Notes: generated by a model not told the origin, from the letters alone. A stretch of DNA of 64,000 bases from Bradyrhizobium embrapense (GCF_001189235.2 NZ_LFIP02000003.1:372001-436000); one strand, 5' to 3'; positions 46,438-55,425 are shown, numbered from the stretch's first letter. Translations and numbers: made by a program.

Positions 46438-46632
46438 TGTCCCGGGCTGACGCTGGGGCTTGCGAAGCTGCACAATGTCATTGCAACCCCGCATGTCGGT
46501 GGTGGCCTGACGCCGCAAGCCATCGAGCACCAGTCATCGGAGACGGTGCGCCAGGTCGCGAAGATCGTTGCCGGAGAAATCCCGGTCGGCGCGGTCAATG
46601 CCGAGCACTGGATGCGGCGCCCGCGGCCATGA
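46438..46632 (+). pseudogene. D-2-hydroxyacid dehydrogenase remnant (C-terminal end only)
   Basis: The reading frame here gives GLAKLHNVIATPHVGGGL then TPQAIEHQSSETVRQVAKIVA and GEIPVGAVNAEHW. This is the C-terminal end of D-isomer-specific 2-hydroxyacid dehydrogenases (family pattern LPNV--TPH-GG-T--A and a final helix before -VP-GAVN). The NAD-binding GxGxxG domain and the rest of the catalytic domain are missing. The open frame begins at 46357 with unrelated residues, so it is not an intact gene. It lies in the 474-bp space between ccdA and the ABC operon; the remaining 46633-46795 probably holds the operon promoter. Confidence 0.8.
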
Positions 46633-46795
46633 AAGTTCGGCTGATCCCAATGTCGGCCGAGGGGCTGGACAAGAGCTTCGCATCCAGCCCAAACTTGAGC
46701 CTGTCAAACCGCGGCCCCAGAGCGCGCGGACAATCAATCGACGGACGTCCCGCAACAAACGACGGGCGCCGAGAGGGAAGCAGGGAGTGCATCAC

Positions 46796-47992
46796 ATGGC
46801 CGTTTCACGCCGTGACGTTTTGTTGGGCAGCGCCGGCGCACTGGGTGCCGCATCATTCTCCTTCCCGGCGCCAGCGATCGCACAATCGGAACCGATCAAG
46901 ATCGGTTGTCTCGCGGCGATCACCGGGCCGAGCTCGGCGCCGACCGTCGGCTTCAACCGCGGCGTCAATTTCGCAGTCGATGCCATCAACGGCGCAGGCG
47001 GCGTCAAGGGGCGCAAGATCGAGCTCGTGATGCGCGACACCCAGGGTGACCCGACCAAGGCTGTCAACGCCACGCAGGAGCTGATCAGCCAGGCCAAGGT
47101 TCACGCAATCTGGGGGCCGCTGAACTCAGGCGAGGCGCTGGCGACGACGCCGATCATGGCGCGCGCCAAGATGCCCGATCTGCACCCTTGCGTGGTCGAG
47201 ACCCTGATCGACCCGGTCAAGTTCCCCAACGCATTCCGCATCGCACCCTCGAACAGTCAATGGGACGATGCCGTGCGCAATTATTGCCTGAAGATCCTTA
47301 AGGTGAAGAAGGTCGCGGTGATCGGCGACACCACCGGTTATGGCGTCACCGCGGTCGGCGCCTCCGTTGCGGCGTTCAAGAAGGACGGCGCCGAGGTGGT
47401 CTATCAGGCCAATATCGACGCCACGCAGCCCGACATGACGCCGGACATGCTGCGCGCCAAGAACGCCGGCGCCGAGGCGATCGTGGTGTGGAGCGTTTCC
47501 ACCGGCATGGAGGCGCGGATGTTCAACACCCGCGCGGCGATGAACTGGGACGTTCCTTTCGTCGGCCACCCCTCGATGGCGTCGGGTGAGCTCGCGAGCC
47601 TCGTTGCAAAGCCGGAGAACTGGAAGAAGGTCTATGCGATCGGTTACAAGAGCTGCAGCTATGACAGCGCCGGCAAGCTGCCGCCGAAGAGCGAGGATCT
47701 GGTCGCGCGCCTGACCAAGGCCAACATCGCGCTGAACGATACGCTGCTGTGGTGGGTCGCGGGCGGCATCGATTGCATCGAGCTGATCGCCAAGGCGGTT
47801 GCGGAAAGCGGCTCGACCGACAGTGCCGGGATCATCAAGTACTGGAATTCGCTGTCGACCTATCCCGGCTATTTCGGCAATTACCGCTTCTCGCCGACCG
47901 AGCATAACGGCTATTTGACCGAAGAGATCGTGATGTCGGAATCCTCGACCGCCAGGAACGGCACCTTCGCGCTGGCGCCGGGATACACGTAA
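46796..47992 (+). CDS. ABC transporter substrate-binding protein (branched-chain amino acid/amide type, Tat signal)
   Basis: Periplasmic type I binding protein (Peripla_BP_6). I chose ATG 46796 (MAVSRRDVLLGSAGALGAA), which gives a twin-arginine-like signal (SRRDVLLG) and a cleavage site after PAIAQ. The ORF extends into the upstream remnant but that part is not signal-like. The mature domain shows IKIGCLAAITGPSSAPTVGFNRGVNFAVDAINGAGGVKGRKIELVMRDTQGDP, typical of LivJ/LivK-like proteins, and KKVAVIGDTTGYGVTA at the second lobe. First of four genes; LivH-like permease follows after 19 bp. The ligand is unknown; this family also takes urea, amides and aromatic acids. Confidence 0.92.
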   Translation: MAVSRRDVLLGSAGALGAASFSFPAPAIAQSEPIKIGCLAAITGPSSAPTVGFNRGVNFAVDAINGAGGVKGRKIELVMRDTQGDPTKAVNATQELISQAKVHAIWGPLNSGEALATTPIMARAKMPDLHPCVVETLIDPVKFPNAFRIAPSNSQWDDAVRNYCLKILKVKKVAVIGDTTGYGVTAVGASVAAFKKDGAEVVYQANIDATQPDMTPDMLRAKNAGAEAIVVWSVSTGMEARMFNTRAAMNWDVPFVGHPSMASGELASLVAKPENWKKVYAIGYKSCSYDSAGKLPPKSEDLVARLTKANIALNDTLLWWVAGGIDCIELIAKAVAESGSTDSAGIIKYWNSLSTYPGYFGNYRFSPTEHNGYLTEEIVMSESSTARNGTFALAPGYT

Positions 47993-48011
47993 GCGGGCGA
48001 GGGCGCAGCCA

Positions 48012-48881
48012 ATGCTGGCTTCGATGCTCACCTCGATCCTTGCATCCGGTCTCGCGGCGGGCGCGATCTACGCGCTGGTCGGCGTCACCTACAACACGAT
48101 GTTCTCGACCTCGCGGGTGATGAGCTTCACAGCCGGCCAGCTTGCGATGCTCGGCGGCGTGTTCGGCTCGATGTTCACGCTGAAGCTCGGCCTGCCGATC
48201 GCGGCCGGCTTCGTGCTGACGCTGTTGTGCTGCGCGGTGATCGGGATCATCACCGAATTCGTCGCGGTGCGCCCGGTGCTCAAGAGCCTCGACCAGCATC
48301 TCTACGTGCTGTCGACCCTGGCGGTCGCGCTGATGATCCAGCAGGTCACCGCGATCAAATGGGGCACCGAGCCGCAGCCATTCCCGCGCATAGTGGGAAT
48401 AGGTGAGGGCGTGCTGGACGAAAAGTTCTGGCTGCCGATCGCAGCCTGCGCGATCACCATCATCGGCCTCGAATATCTCTACCGCCGCACCTTGGTCGGC
48501 CGCGCGTTCCTGGCCATCGCGGAAGACAATTTCGCGGCGCGGGCGCTTGGCCTGCCGGAGCGCAATCTGCGCGTCGCGAGCTACGCGCTGGCCGGCGTGG
48601 TCGGCGGGATCGCCGGATTCTCCGGCGGACAGTTGCTGCTCGCCTTCTTCGCCAATGGCGCGCTGCTCAATTTCTACGGCTTCGTGCCGGTGGCGCTGGG
48701 CGGGCTCGGCAATAACCGAGGTGCGATCATCGGCGGGCTGGCGCTCGGCCTGTTCCAGCAGGCGGCGAACTTCCTGGTCGGCGGCATCTTCTCCTCGGTC
48801 GCGGTGTTCACGCTGTTCATCGTGGTGCTGCTCGCAGCGCCGCAAGGGCTGTTCGGCGCCTCGACCGCGCGGAGGGTGTGA
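48012..48881 (+). CDS. livH: Branched-chain amino acid-type ABC permease (LivH family)
   Basis: A 289-residue permease with eight hydrophobic segments. Characteristic stretches are the N-terminal ILASGLAAGAIYALVGVTYNTMFSTSRVMSFTAGQLAMLGG, the cytoplasmic coupling motif EDNFAARALGLPERNLRVASYALAGVVGGIAG, and LGNNRGAIIGGLALGLFQQ. It forms the membrane channel with the fused permease-ATPase encoded next. Its TGA overlaps the next ATG by one base (TGATG, with GGAGGG just before), so the two are coupled. Confidence 0.92.
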   Translation: MLASMLTSILASGLAAGAIYALVGVTYNTMFSTSRVMSFTAGQLAMLGGVFGSMFTLKLGLPIAAGFVLTLLCCAVIGIITEFVAVRPVLKSLDQHLYVLSTLAVALMIQQVTAIKWGTEPQPFPRIVGIGEGVLDEKFWLPIAACAITIIGLEYLYRRTLVGRAFLAIAEDNFAARALGLPERNLRVASYALAGVVGGIAGFSGGQLLLAFFANGALLNFYGFVPVALGGLGNNRGAIIGGLALGLFQQAANFLVGGIFSSVAVFTLFIVVLLAAPQGLFGASTARRV

Positions 48882-50683
48882 TGACCTCGGTCGCCGCCGC
48901 TCCGTCCCGGACCGACGCCGCCGCCGCCTGGCGCGCCGCGCTGCCGCACATCCTGCCGTTCCTCGGCATCCTGGCGGCGGCGGTGCTGCTGCCCTTCGTC
49001 GGCAATGATTACTGGGTGCTGATCGGCACGCGCGCCGCGATCTACTGGGTGCTGGTGTCGGGTCTCAACCTCGTGGTCGGCTTCGCCGGTCACCTTGCGA
49101 TCGGCTATGTCGCGCTGCTGACGCTCGGCGCCTACACGACCAGCGTACTGGTCGCCGGCAATGTGCTGCCGGCCATTCCGGTCTTCGCCGCCTTGCCGAT
49201 CGCGGGCCTCGTCGGCGCGATCTTCGGCGTCATCGTCGGCCTGCCGGCCTTGCGGCTGCGCACCTTTTACTTCGCGATGTCGACCTTGGGCTTTGCGACC
49301 ATCGTGACGCAAATCGCGCTGGCCTGGCAGAGCGTGACCGGCGGCGGCATCGGCATCGCTGGTCCCGAATTCCCGGCGCCGTTCAACACGCCATGGGGCT
49401 TCTACGGCCTCTGCGTCGGGTTCGCCGCATTCACAACGTGGATGAGCGCCAACGTCGCGCGCAGCCGGTTTGGCCGTGCGTTGATCGCGGTGCGCGACGC
49501 CGAGGTTGCCGCCGAGGCCAGCGGCATCTCGAAGCCGAAGATGCTGATCGCCATCTTCCTGTTCGCCGGCGCGCTGGCGGCGATCGCCGGCGGGTTGTTC
49601 GCGACCTTGCAGACCTACATCACGCCCGACGCATTCACCTTCGACCTCTCGGTGCTGTTCTTCATCGCGATCCTGATCGGCGGCCGCGGCTCGATCCTCG
49701 GGCCGATGCTCGGCACCGTCATCCTGACCATCCTGCCGGAGATCGCGGCGCCGCTGGCGGCGTGGTCGACCTTCCTCTACGCGGTGCTGCTGCTCTTGAT
49801 CGTGCTGGTCATGCCCGGCGGCATCGCGGCGCTGCTCGATTTCCGCAACCGCCGTCCGCTCGCCAGCAACCGCGCCATCGTGCCGCGCCCGGCCGCGCTT
49901 GCCGACATCGTGCGTCGGCGCGACGGCGGCAAGCCGCTGCGGCTGCGCGGCATCGCGCTCAGCTTCGGCAATGTGAAGGCGATCGACGGGCTCGACCTCG
50001 ATGTCTCACCCGGCCAGATTCATGGCCTGATCGGGCCGAACGGCAGCGGCAAGACCACCACGCTGAACGTGATCTCGGGCTACTACGCCGCGAAGGCCGG
50101 CACCATGACGCTCGGCGACGCGTCGTTGCCGGCGGGCCAGCCGGTCAAGCGCGCAGCCAGCGGCATCGCGCGCACCTTTCAGACCCCGCGCGTGATCGGT
50201 GAAGCCTCGGTGCTGGAGAACGTCATGATCGGCGGCTCGATCGAAGGCCGGGCCAACTTCGTCGAGGCGATGCTGGCGTTGCCGCGCAACGGCGGGGACG
50301 AACGCATGCTCGCCGAGAAGGCGCGTGCGCTGCTGGGCGTCGTTGGCCTCGAGGCACTCGCCGACGTGCGCGCCGATCGCCTGCAGCACAGCGAGCTGCG
50401 CTTCATCGAGATCGCACGCGCGCTGATGCTCGATCCCGACTTTTTGCTGCTCGACGAACCCGCGGCGGGCCTCTCCAATGACGAGATCGAACGGCTCGCC
50501 AGCCTGATCAAGGCAGTCTGCGCCCGCGGCGCCGGCGTACTGCTGGTCGAGCATCATGCCGACCTGATCTTCGACATCTGTCACGAGGTCACCGTGCTCA
50601 ATCTCGGCCGCACGCTGGCGGCTGGAACGCCGGCGCAGATTCGCGTCCACAAGGAGGTCGTCAGTGCTTACCTCGGAGGCTGA
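48881..50683 (+). CDS. Fused LivM-type permease and LivG-type ATPase
   Basis: A 600-residue fusion. Residues about 1-330 are a LivM permease (VLVSGLNLVVGFAGHLAIGYVALLTLGAYTTSVLV, the EAAlike RSRFGRALIAVRDAEVAAEASGI, and LFFIAILIGGRGSILGPMLG). Residues about 355-600 are a LivG ATPase, with Walker A LIGPNGSGKTTT near 383 and Walker B FLLLDEPAAGLS. The ABC signature is degenerate: LQHSELRFIEIARAL at about 501, where LivG proteins have LAYG-QR-LEIARAL, so the signature Gly is Ser. I chose ATG 48881 over GTG 48878 because GGAGGG is better spaced. The stop lies 20 bp inside livF. Confidence 0.9.
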   Translation: MTSVAAAPSRTDAAAAWRAALPHILPFLGILAAAVLLPFVGNDYWVLIGTRAAIYWVLVSGLNLVVGFAGHLAIGYVALLTLGAYTTSVLVAGNVLPAIPVFAALPIAGLVGAIFGVIVGLPALRLRTFYFAMSTLGFATIVTQIALAWQSVTGGGIGIAGPEFPAPFNTPWGFYGLCVGFAAFTTWMSANVARSRFGRALIAVRDAEVAAEASGISKPKMLIAIFLFAGALAAIAGGLFATLQTYITPDAFTFDLSVLFFIAILIGGRGSILGPMLGTVILTILPEIAAPLAAWSTFLYAVLLLLIVLVMPGGIAALLDFRNRRPLASNRAIVPRPAALADIVRRRDGGKPLRLRGIALSFGNVKAIDGLDLDVSPGQIHGLIGPNGSGKTTTLNVISGYYAAKAGTMTLGDASLPAGQPVKRAASGIARTFQTPRVIGEASVLENVMIGGSIEGRANFVEAMLALPRNGGDERMLAEKARALLGVVGLEALADVRADRLQHSELRFIEIARALMLDPDFLLLDEPAAGLSNDEIERLASLIKAVCARGAGVLLVEHHADLIFDICHEVTVLNLGRTLAAGTPAQIRVHKEVVSAYLGG

Positions 50684-51407
50684 ACCTCTGCTTGCCGTGC
50701 GCGCGCTGGAGTCCGGCTACGGCAAGATCCGCGTGCTGCACGGCATCGACATGAGCATCGCCGCCGGCGAGGTCGTCGCATTGCTCGGTCCGAACGGCGC
50801 CGGCAAGACCACGCTGCTGCGCGCAATGTCGGGATTGTTGCCCGTCAATGCCGGGCAGGTCCGGTTCGGCGGACGCGACATGACCAACGCCACGCCGCGC
50901 GATGCGGCGCGGGCCGGGCTCGTGCATGTGATCGAGGGCCATCGCGTGTTCACTCAGATCTCCGTCACCGACAATCTGCTGCTTGCCGGCTACGACCTGC
51001 CGCGCGCGGAACGCGCCGTGCGCATCGAGGAGGCGCTGTCATTCTTTCCCGAGATCGCCGAGAAGCGGCATGAGCGCGGCGGCGCGCTTTCTGGCGGGCA
51101 GCAGCAGATGCTGACGGTGGCGCAGGGCCTGGTCCGTCGGCCGCGACTGTTGATGCTTGACGAGCCCTCCGCCGGACTGTCGCCGGTGCTGGTCGATCGC
51201 GTCCTTAACGTCATCGGCCGGCTGCGCGGGCAGGGCACCTCCGTGCTGCTGGTCGAGCAACTGCTGGAGAAGGCGCTGGCGTGCGCCGATCGGGTCTACG
51301 CGCTGGTGCAGGGGACGATTGCGTTGGAGGCTGTGACCGGCGAGAGCGACCTCGTGCATCGGCTCGAGCGCGCCTATTTCGGCCATGAAAGCCACGCCCT
51401 GGCGTAG
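50664..51407 (+). CDS. livF: Branched-chain amino acid-type ABC ATPase (LivF family)
   Basis: A 247-residue ATPase, the second nucleotide-binding subunit. It begins at GTG 50664, inside the end of the fused gene, with AAGGAGG 6 bases upstream. Walker A is [18 protein letters not shown], the signature is a canonical LSGGQQQMLTVAQGL, Walker B is LLMLDEPSAGLSP, and switch His is replaced by the usual LivF VEQLLEKAL. It pairs with the LivG half of the preceding gene, whose own signature is degenerate, so catalysis may be asymmetric. Last gene of the operon. Confidence 0.94.
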   Translation: MLTSEAEPLLAVRALESGYGKIRVLHGIDMSIAAGEVVALLGPNGAGKTTLLRAMSGLLPVNAGQVRFGGRDMTNATPRDAARAGLVHVIEGHRVFTQISVTDNLLLAGYDLPRAERAVRIEEALSFFPEIAEKRHERGGALSGGQQQMLTVAQGLVRRPRLLMLDEPSAGLSPVLVDRVLNVIGRLRGQGTSVLLVEQLLEKALACADRVYALVQGTIALEAVTGESDLVHRLERAYFGHESHALA

Positions 51408-51465
51408 GGTGCCGTTCCAACCTCGTCGGTGCCGAGTCTCGCCGCGGAGCGCTGTCGAATGCGCG

Positions 51466-52503
51466 CTAGCGGAAGTGGGTGAGGAATTCCGTCGAATCGA
51501 TCGGTTTCGCAATGGAGGGCTTCTCGGTCCTTTCCGGGCCCTCCTTCACGACGTACATGTCGATGAGCTTCGCGCCGGAGAGATTGCGCTCCACCGTCGC
51601 TCCGGTATTCATGTTGATTGCGGACGCGCCGCAGTCGTGGAAGACCACGGTGCCGTAGTCCGGGAGCTGCAGCGGGGCTGGATTTCCAGGGAGGGCCGAC
51701 CGCTCCATCACCCATTCCGCCGTTGCGCCGGGAATCTTGAAGGGTTGCCCCAGCTGGGTCAGGGGTGCGGTTTGAAAGAACTGCACGGAGCGACTGGTCG
51801 TGAGGTTCGTGATCACGAACGACACGCCGGTGCGATCCGGTGCCACCTGCATGAGGCACATGATCAGATCGCCGGCATGAATCTTCGGCGACACGAGCGT
51901 GATGGGATGCGCCTGGGCCGGGTCGCCCCTGACCCACCATTGCCACCATGCGAAGAACGAGGTCGTCGGGCTGCCCGCGCCGACGGCAGGGTCGATGTTC
52001 TGCGCGGTGCCGATCTGCGGCAGCGTCGATCTGTAGTACCGGCGTTGTCCATCAAAGCCGATCCATGTCGAGCTGTGATAGATCTCGCTGGCCCGGCCGC
52101 TCGCCGGCTGGGTCGGCGTCGGCACCTGAAACTTCCCCCAAACCGACGAGAATATGGTGCCGTCCCTCGGCGTGATGTAGGCGCCGGACCAGTTGAGGCT
52201 GCTCTCGCGCCGCGGCGATTGGTCGAAGGATCGGCGCAGGCCCGCCGTGACGGGAGGAAGCAGGGCGATATCGAAGGCCTCGAACGCCACCGTCGGACCA
52301 AACATCTTCTGCCAGAATGCATACTCGGCCGGCTGCAGCACCGGGTCCGGCCGTCTCGGAAAGCCGAGCGCCTTCAGCTCGTCCTGCGAGGCGACCATCG
52401 TGCGAAATCCGGTGGGAGGAAGCGCGCTGGTCGTCGAATCCCTGACGACCTTCTTCAGGGCTTCGGTGTCGTATGTGGGGCTCCGCCCGTTTCGGGTGCT
52501 CAT
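51466..52503 (-). CDS. G1-family glutamic peptidase (eqolisin) homologue
   Basis: A 345-residue protein whose middle matches eqolisins (peptidase A4/G1), acid proteases with a Gln/Glu catalytic pair. The domain opens with SLNWSGAYITPRDGTIFSSVWGKFQVP. The Gln candidate is in RSTLPQIGTAQN and the Glu candidate in ATAEWVMERSAL. Between them, STWIGFDGQRRYY and FFAWWQWWVRG carry the aromatic core, and KIHAGDLIMCLMQVAPDRTG is the family GD strand. There is an ~95-residue N-terminal extension without a signal peptide. ATG 52503 overlaps the upstream gene's stop as ATGA; ATG 52509 is also possible. Last gene of a three-gene operon-like set. Confidence 0.82.
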   Translation of the reverse strand: MSTRNGRSPTYDTEALKKVVRDSTTSALPPTGFRTMVASQDELKALGFPRRPDPVLQPAEYAFWQKMFGPTVAFEAFDIALLPPVTAGLRRSFDQSPRRESSLNWSGAYITPRDGTIFSSVWGKFQVPTPTQPASGRASEIYHSSTWIGFDGQRRYYRSTLPQIGTAQNIDPAVGAGSPTTSFFAWWQWWVRGDPAQAHPITLVSPKIHAGDLIMCLMQVAPDRTGVSFVITNLTTSRSVQFFQTAPLTQLGQPFKIPGATAEWVMERSALPGNPAPLQLPDYGTVVFHDCGASAINMNTGATVERNLSGAKLIDMYVVKEGPERTEKPSIAKPIDSTEFLTHFR

Positions 52504-53390
52504 TGCCATTCGCCTGCGGCAGCCGTGATTGCGGCGTCGAACATCGGCACGACGGTTGCTGTCAGAATGGCGGTATCCAGCAGATCGGCGATCCTGGCGC
52601 CGCCTTCCGAATCCTTCGGATAATGCACGCCGGCGATCTCGCGGTTTCGCGCGATCGAATCCGCCAGGATCGACAGGTCGGACTTCCAGACGGCCTGGTC
52701 AGCCGCGGACATCGGCGTCGCGGCGAACACCCGCAGCATGCAGTTTTTCATGAAATGTGCCTGGGTGGAATGCCCGCTCGGCCAGGATGAGTGGCCGGGG
52801 ACCTGGATCGGCGGCAGCAATGCGGGACAAATCTGCGACGGCCGGGGCAAATCGTACTTGTCCTTGAAATACAATGCCGCAAAGGACCCGATCAAACTCG
52901 CGATATTCAGCAGGCGCCAGGTCTGCGTATGCGAGCTGGGCCTCGCGGTCAGCACAGCCAGAAAATCCGTGAAAAATTCGACGTCCTGCGAGAGGATCAG
53001 GCCCATGGCATCGGGCCGTTCGTCCCGCGCGGCGAGCACGAGGTTGTCGATCTGGGCGGAATAGTTGGCAACCAGGTCGGTCCGGATCTGCGTGAAGGTG
53101 GCGTCGGCGTCGACGGTCGCTGCCCAGCCGGGGACATTGGCGATGAACTGATGCAGGACACGCCACGCATACCAGTTTGCCGACCATTGCCGGCTGCCGA
53201 AATGCGCCGGCGGCGTCCGCCGCAGGGTGCCAAGCTCGTCCGTCCCCGCAGGGTCGAGCCTCGTGACGAACGGCAAATCAACCCGGTCTGAAATCAGCCA
53301 GCCGCCCCCTCCGAGGTTGCCGGTATTTCCTGTATTTCCGGTATTGCCGGTGTTTCCGGTATTGCCCGTGTTACCTGTGTTGCCTGTCAT
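52500..53390 (-). CDS. PAP2/vanadium-dependent haloperoxidase-like protein with GNT collagen-like leader
   Basis: A 296-residue protein of the acid phosphatase/vanadium haloperoxidase superfamily. The phosphate- or vanadate-binding motifs are KDKYDLPRPSQ (K-x6-RP), PGHSSWPSGHST (PSGH) and ARNREIAGVHYPKD (R-x5-H-x3-D); no transmembrane helices of membrane PAP2 enzymes are present, which favours the soluble haloperoxidase branch. The N-terminus is seven GNT tripeptides plus GNL after MT, a Gly-X-Y (collagen-like) repeat whose codons vary, so it is not a fresh slippage. No signal peptide is seen. It starts 43 bp after the cyclase stop and its TGA overlaps the eqolisin start. Confidence 0.82.
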   Translation of the reverse strand: MTGNTGNTGNTGNTGNTGNTGNTGNLGGGGWLISDRVDLPFVTRLDPAGTDELGTLRRTPPAHFGSRQWSANWYAWRVLHQFIANVPGWAATVDADATFTQIRTDLVANYSAQIDNLVLAARDERPDAMGLILSQDVEFFTDFLAVLTARPSSHTQTWRLLNIASLIGSFAALYFKDKYDLPRPSQICPALLPPIQVPGHSSWPSGHSTQAHFMKNCMLRVFAATPMSAADQAVWKSDLSILADSIARNREIAGVHYPKDSEGGARIADLLDTAILTATVVPMFDAAITAAAGEWQ

Positions 53391-53433
53391 TGACGTCTCT
53401 CCCTCTCTCGGCAGTTGTCGTCAGCAATACCGG

Positions 53434-55206
53434 TCAATCAGGAAGCCCCGCCGATCTGAGGTGGCCGAGCCAGGTTTCCAATGCATCGCCCCGAAACGGG
53501 CAGCGTGGCGCGTAGGACGAAATGCGGAATCCGGGTTGGATTTCCAGGTAGCGGCGTGCCGCCTCCGCTGCTTCTTCACGACGGCCCAAGGCACCGAGCG
53601 TGACGATGAGCAGGCGATGATTGAAGCGAATGAGCCCGTTGCGGTTCAATGCGCCACGCACCCACTCCAATGCCTGCTCATAATCGCCATTGACGTAGTG
53701 AGCCTGGCCGAACAATCCCTCGTGCCAGAACGAGCGCGCGTCGAGCGGCGAGAGCCGGACGCCCTGCTCACCCTGGTGCACGGCGGTAGGGCCATCGCCA
53801 AGAAAGCCGGACGTTGCGCTCGCCATCGTCCAGGCCATGGCTGAATTCGGGCCGGCGGCGATAGCGCGGTCGAGGGCTATCCTTGCGCTTTGAAAGTCAT
53901 GCAGCAGGAATGACTGGACGTGACCATACACCGCCAGCGCGAATGCATCGTCGCCGCCTCGATCGATCGCCTCCTTGGCGTATCTGGCGCCGGCGATGAT
54001 ATCACCTTCGGGATCCGGCGATCCGATTTCCCCGATCCGGAACACGTACCACAGCGCGACGTAGGAATAGGCCAACGAAAAATTTGGATCGTATGAAATG
54101 GCTTGCTCGAGCAGGCCACGCGCCTTGGAAAAGGAATCGTAGTCCATCCGGTACAACAGATCGAGCGCCTGCAACACGAGGTCGTAGGCGGTCAGGTTCT
54201 GCGGGTGTTTCCGCATCGATCGCATCAGCTCACGCTCGCGAACCTGCGGGGCGATTTGTCTTACGACATTGACGGCAATCCGGTCCTGGAGCGCAAACAG
54301 TTCGCGAAGGTCGCCTTCGTGCAAATCCGAACGAATGACCTCGCCGGACTCGGCGTCGCTGAGCTCTGTCACGATGCGGACCGAGGTCATCGTCCGCTGA
54401 ATGCCGCCATAGAGGACATAGCGAACCCCGAGCCGACGCCCGATCTCGCGCACATCGACGTTGCGGCCGCTGAAGCCGAGGCTGGAGCCGCGCGATACGA
54501 CAAAAAGCTCCTTTAATCCGGCAAGGCCGCGAATGATGTCGTCAACGACACCGTCGGCGAAATACCCCTCTTCCGGAGTGGCGAGGTTCATCCGAAACGG
54601 CAGTACGGCAATCGAGGGACGAGGTTCCGAGCCCACCGGTGCTTCGCCAACCAGCTTCGCGGGCTGCATGGAGCGGTGGAGCGCATACACGCGGACAGGC
54701 CGGCCCATATTGCGCAGATGCAGATCGCCAAGATCAATCACGCTCACGTCCAGGTCCTGGCCGATCTGCTCCGCAACGGCCCCCGAGACCACGACGCCGC
54801 CCGCCTGCGCATAGCTCTGAAGCCGCGCCGCGATGTTCACGCCCTCGCCATAGACGTCATCTTCTTCAACGATGATGTCGGCGGCATTCAGCCCGATGCG
54901 AAAGCTGATGCGCTCGTCAGCCGGCATCGCGGCCGTATTGACGGCCAGAGCTTCCTGCAGCGAAAGCGCGCACCGCGTTGCGTCGCGCGCGGTATCGAAT
55001 GTCGCAAGGAAGCCATCGCCGGTATTCTTGACGATCCTTCCGTTCTGCGCCGTGACGCCCGGGTCGAGGATTTCCGAGCGCAGTCGCATCAGGCAGGTGT
55101 GGGTGTTTTCCTCGTGCGCCTCCATCAAGCGCGTATACCCGACCACGTCTGCCGCAAGAATTGCCGCAAGGCGTCGCCGAACTTCCGGGACCGATGGGGT
55201 CATCAT
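53434..55206 (-). CDS. Class III adenylate/guanylate cyclase with TolB-like and TPR-like regions
   Basis: A 590-residue signalling protein. The cyclase domain (about 10-180) has the metal-binding Asp in AAILAADVVGYTRLM, the VKNTGDGFLATF hairpin with the base-recognising Lys, a second Asp region in RIGLNAADIIVEEDD and YGEGVNIAARLQ. This residue set fits ATP as substrate. A TolB-N-like segment (SIAVLPFRMN, GYFADGVVDDIIRGLAGLKELFVVSR) follows, then TPR-like helices (ALEQAISYDPNFSLAYSYVAL type, to the end). Such fusions are abundant in Bradyrhizobium. No transmembrane segment. First gene of the cyclase-PAP2-eqolisin set; upstream is a 626-bp non-coding stretch. Confidence 0.93.
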   Translation of the reverse strand: MMTPSVPEVRRRLAAILAADVVGYTRLMEAHEENTHTCLMRLRSEILDPGVTAQNGRIVKNTGDGFLATFDTARDATRCALSLQEALAVNTAAMPADERISFRIGLNAADIIVEEDDVYGEGVNIAARLQSYAQAGGVVVSGAVAEQIGQDLDVSVIDLGDLHLRNMGRPVRVYALHRSMQPAKLVGEAPVGSEPRPSIAVLPFRMNLATPEEGYFADGVVDDIIRGLAGLKELFVVSRGSSLGFSGRNVDVREIGRRLGVRYVLYGGIQRTMTSVRIVTELSDAESGEVIRSDLHEGDLRELFALQDRIAVNVVRQIAPQVRERELMRSMRKHPQNLTAYDLVLQALDLLYRMDYDSFSKARGLLEQAISYDPNFSLAYSYVALWYVFRIGEIGSPDPEGDIIAGARYAKEAIDRGGDDAFALAVYGHVQSFLLHDFQSARIALDRAIAAGPNSAMAWTMASATSGFLGDGPTAVHQGEQGVRLSPLDARSFWHEGLFGQAHYVNGDYEQALEWVRGALNRNGLIRFNHRLLIVTLGALGRREEAAEAARRYLEIQPGFRISSYAPRCPFRGDALETWLGHLRSAGLPD

Positions 55207-55425
55207 ATTATTGATACTTCTGCAAAATTTACTGATACGCGACTGAAATCTGGCACGACGAACGCGACATCAACGCGAAAAAGAATATCTTCATCAAGAT
55301 CATAAAGGAAGGCTTCATCCGGCAGGGTGGGCCAGCCGGGTGCGCTGGTACAGTATATTGTTTGCAACCTTTGAGGAGGCGTTCGTGCTTTGCCCACGCA
55401 ACGCAACTGCGCCCCTTGACTGCAT

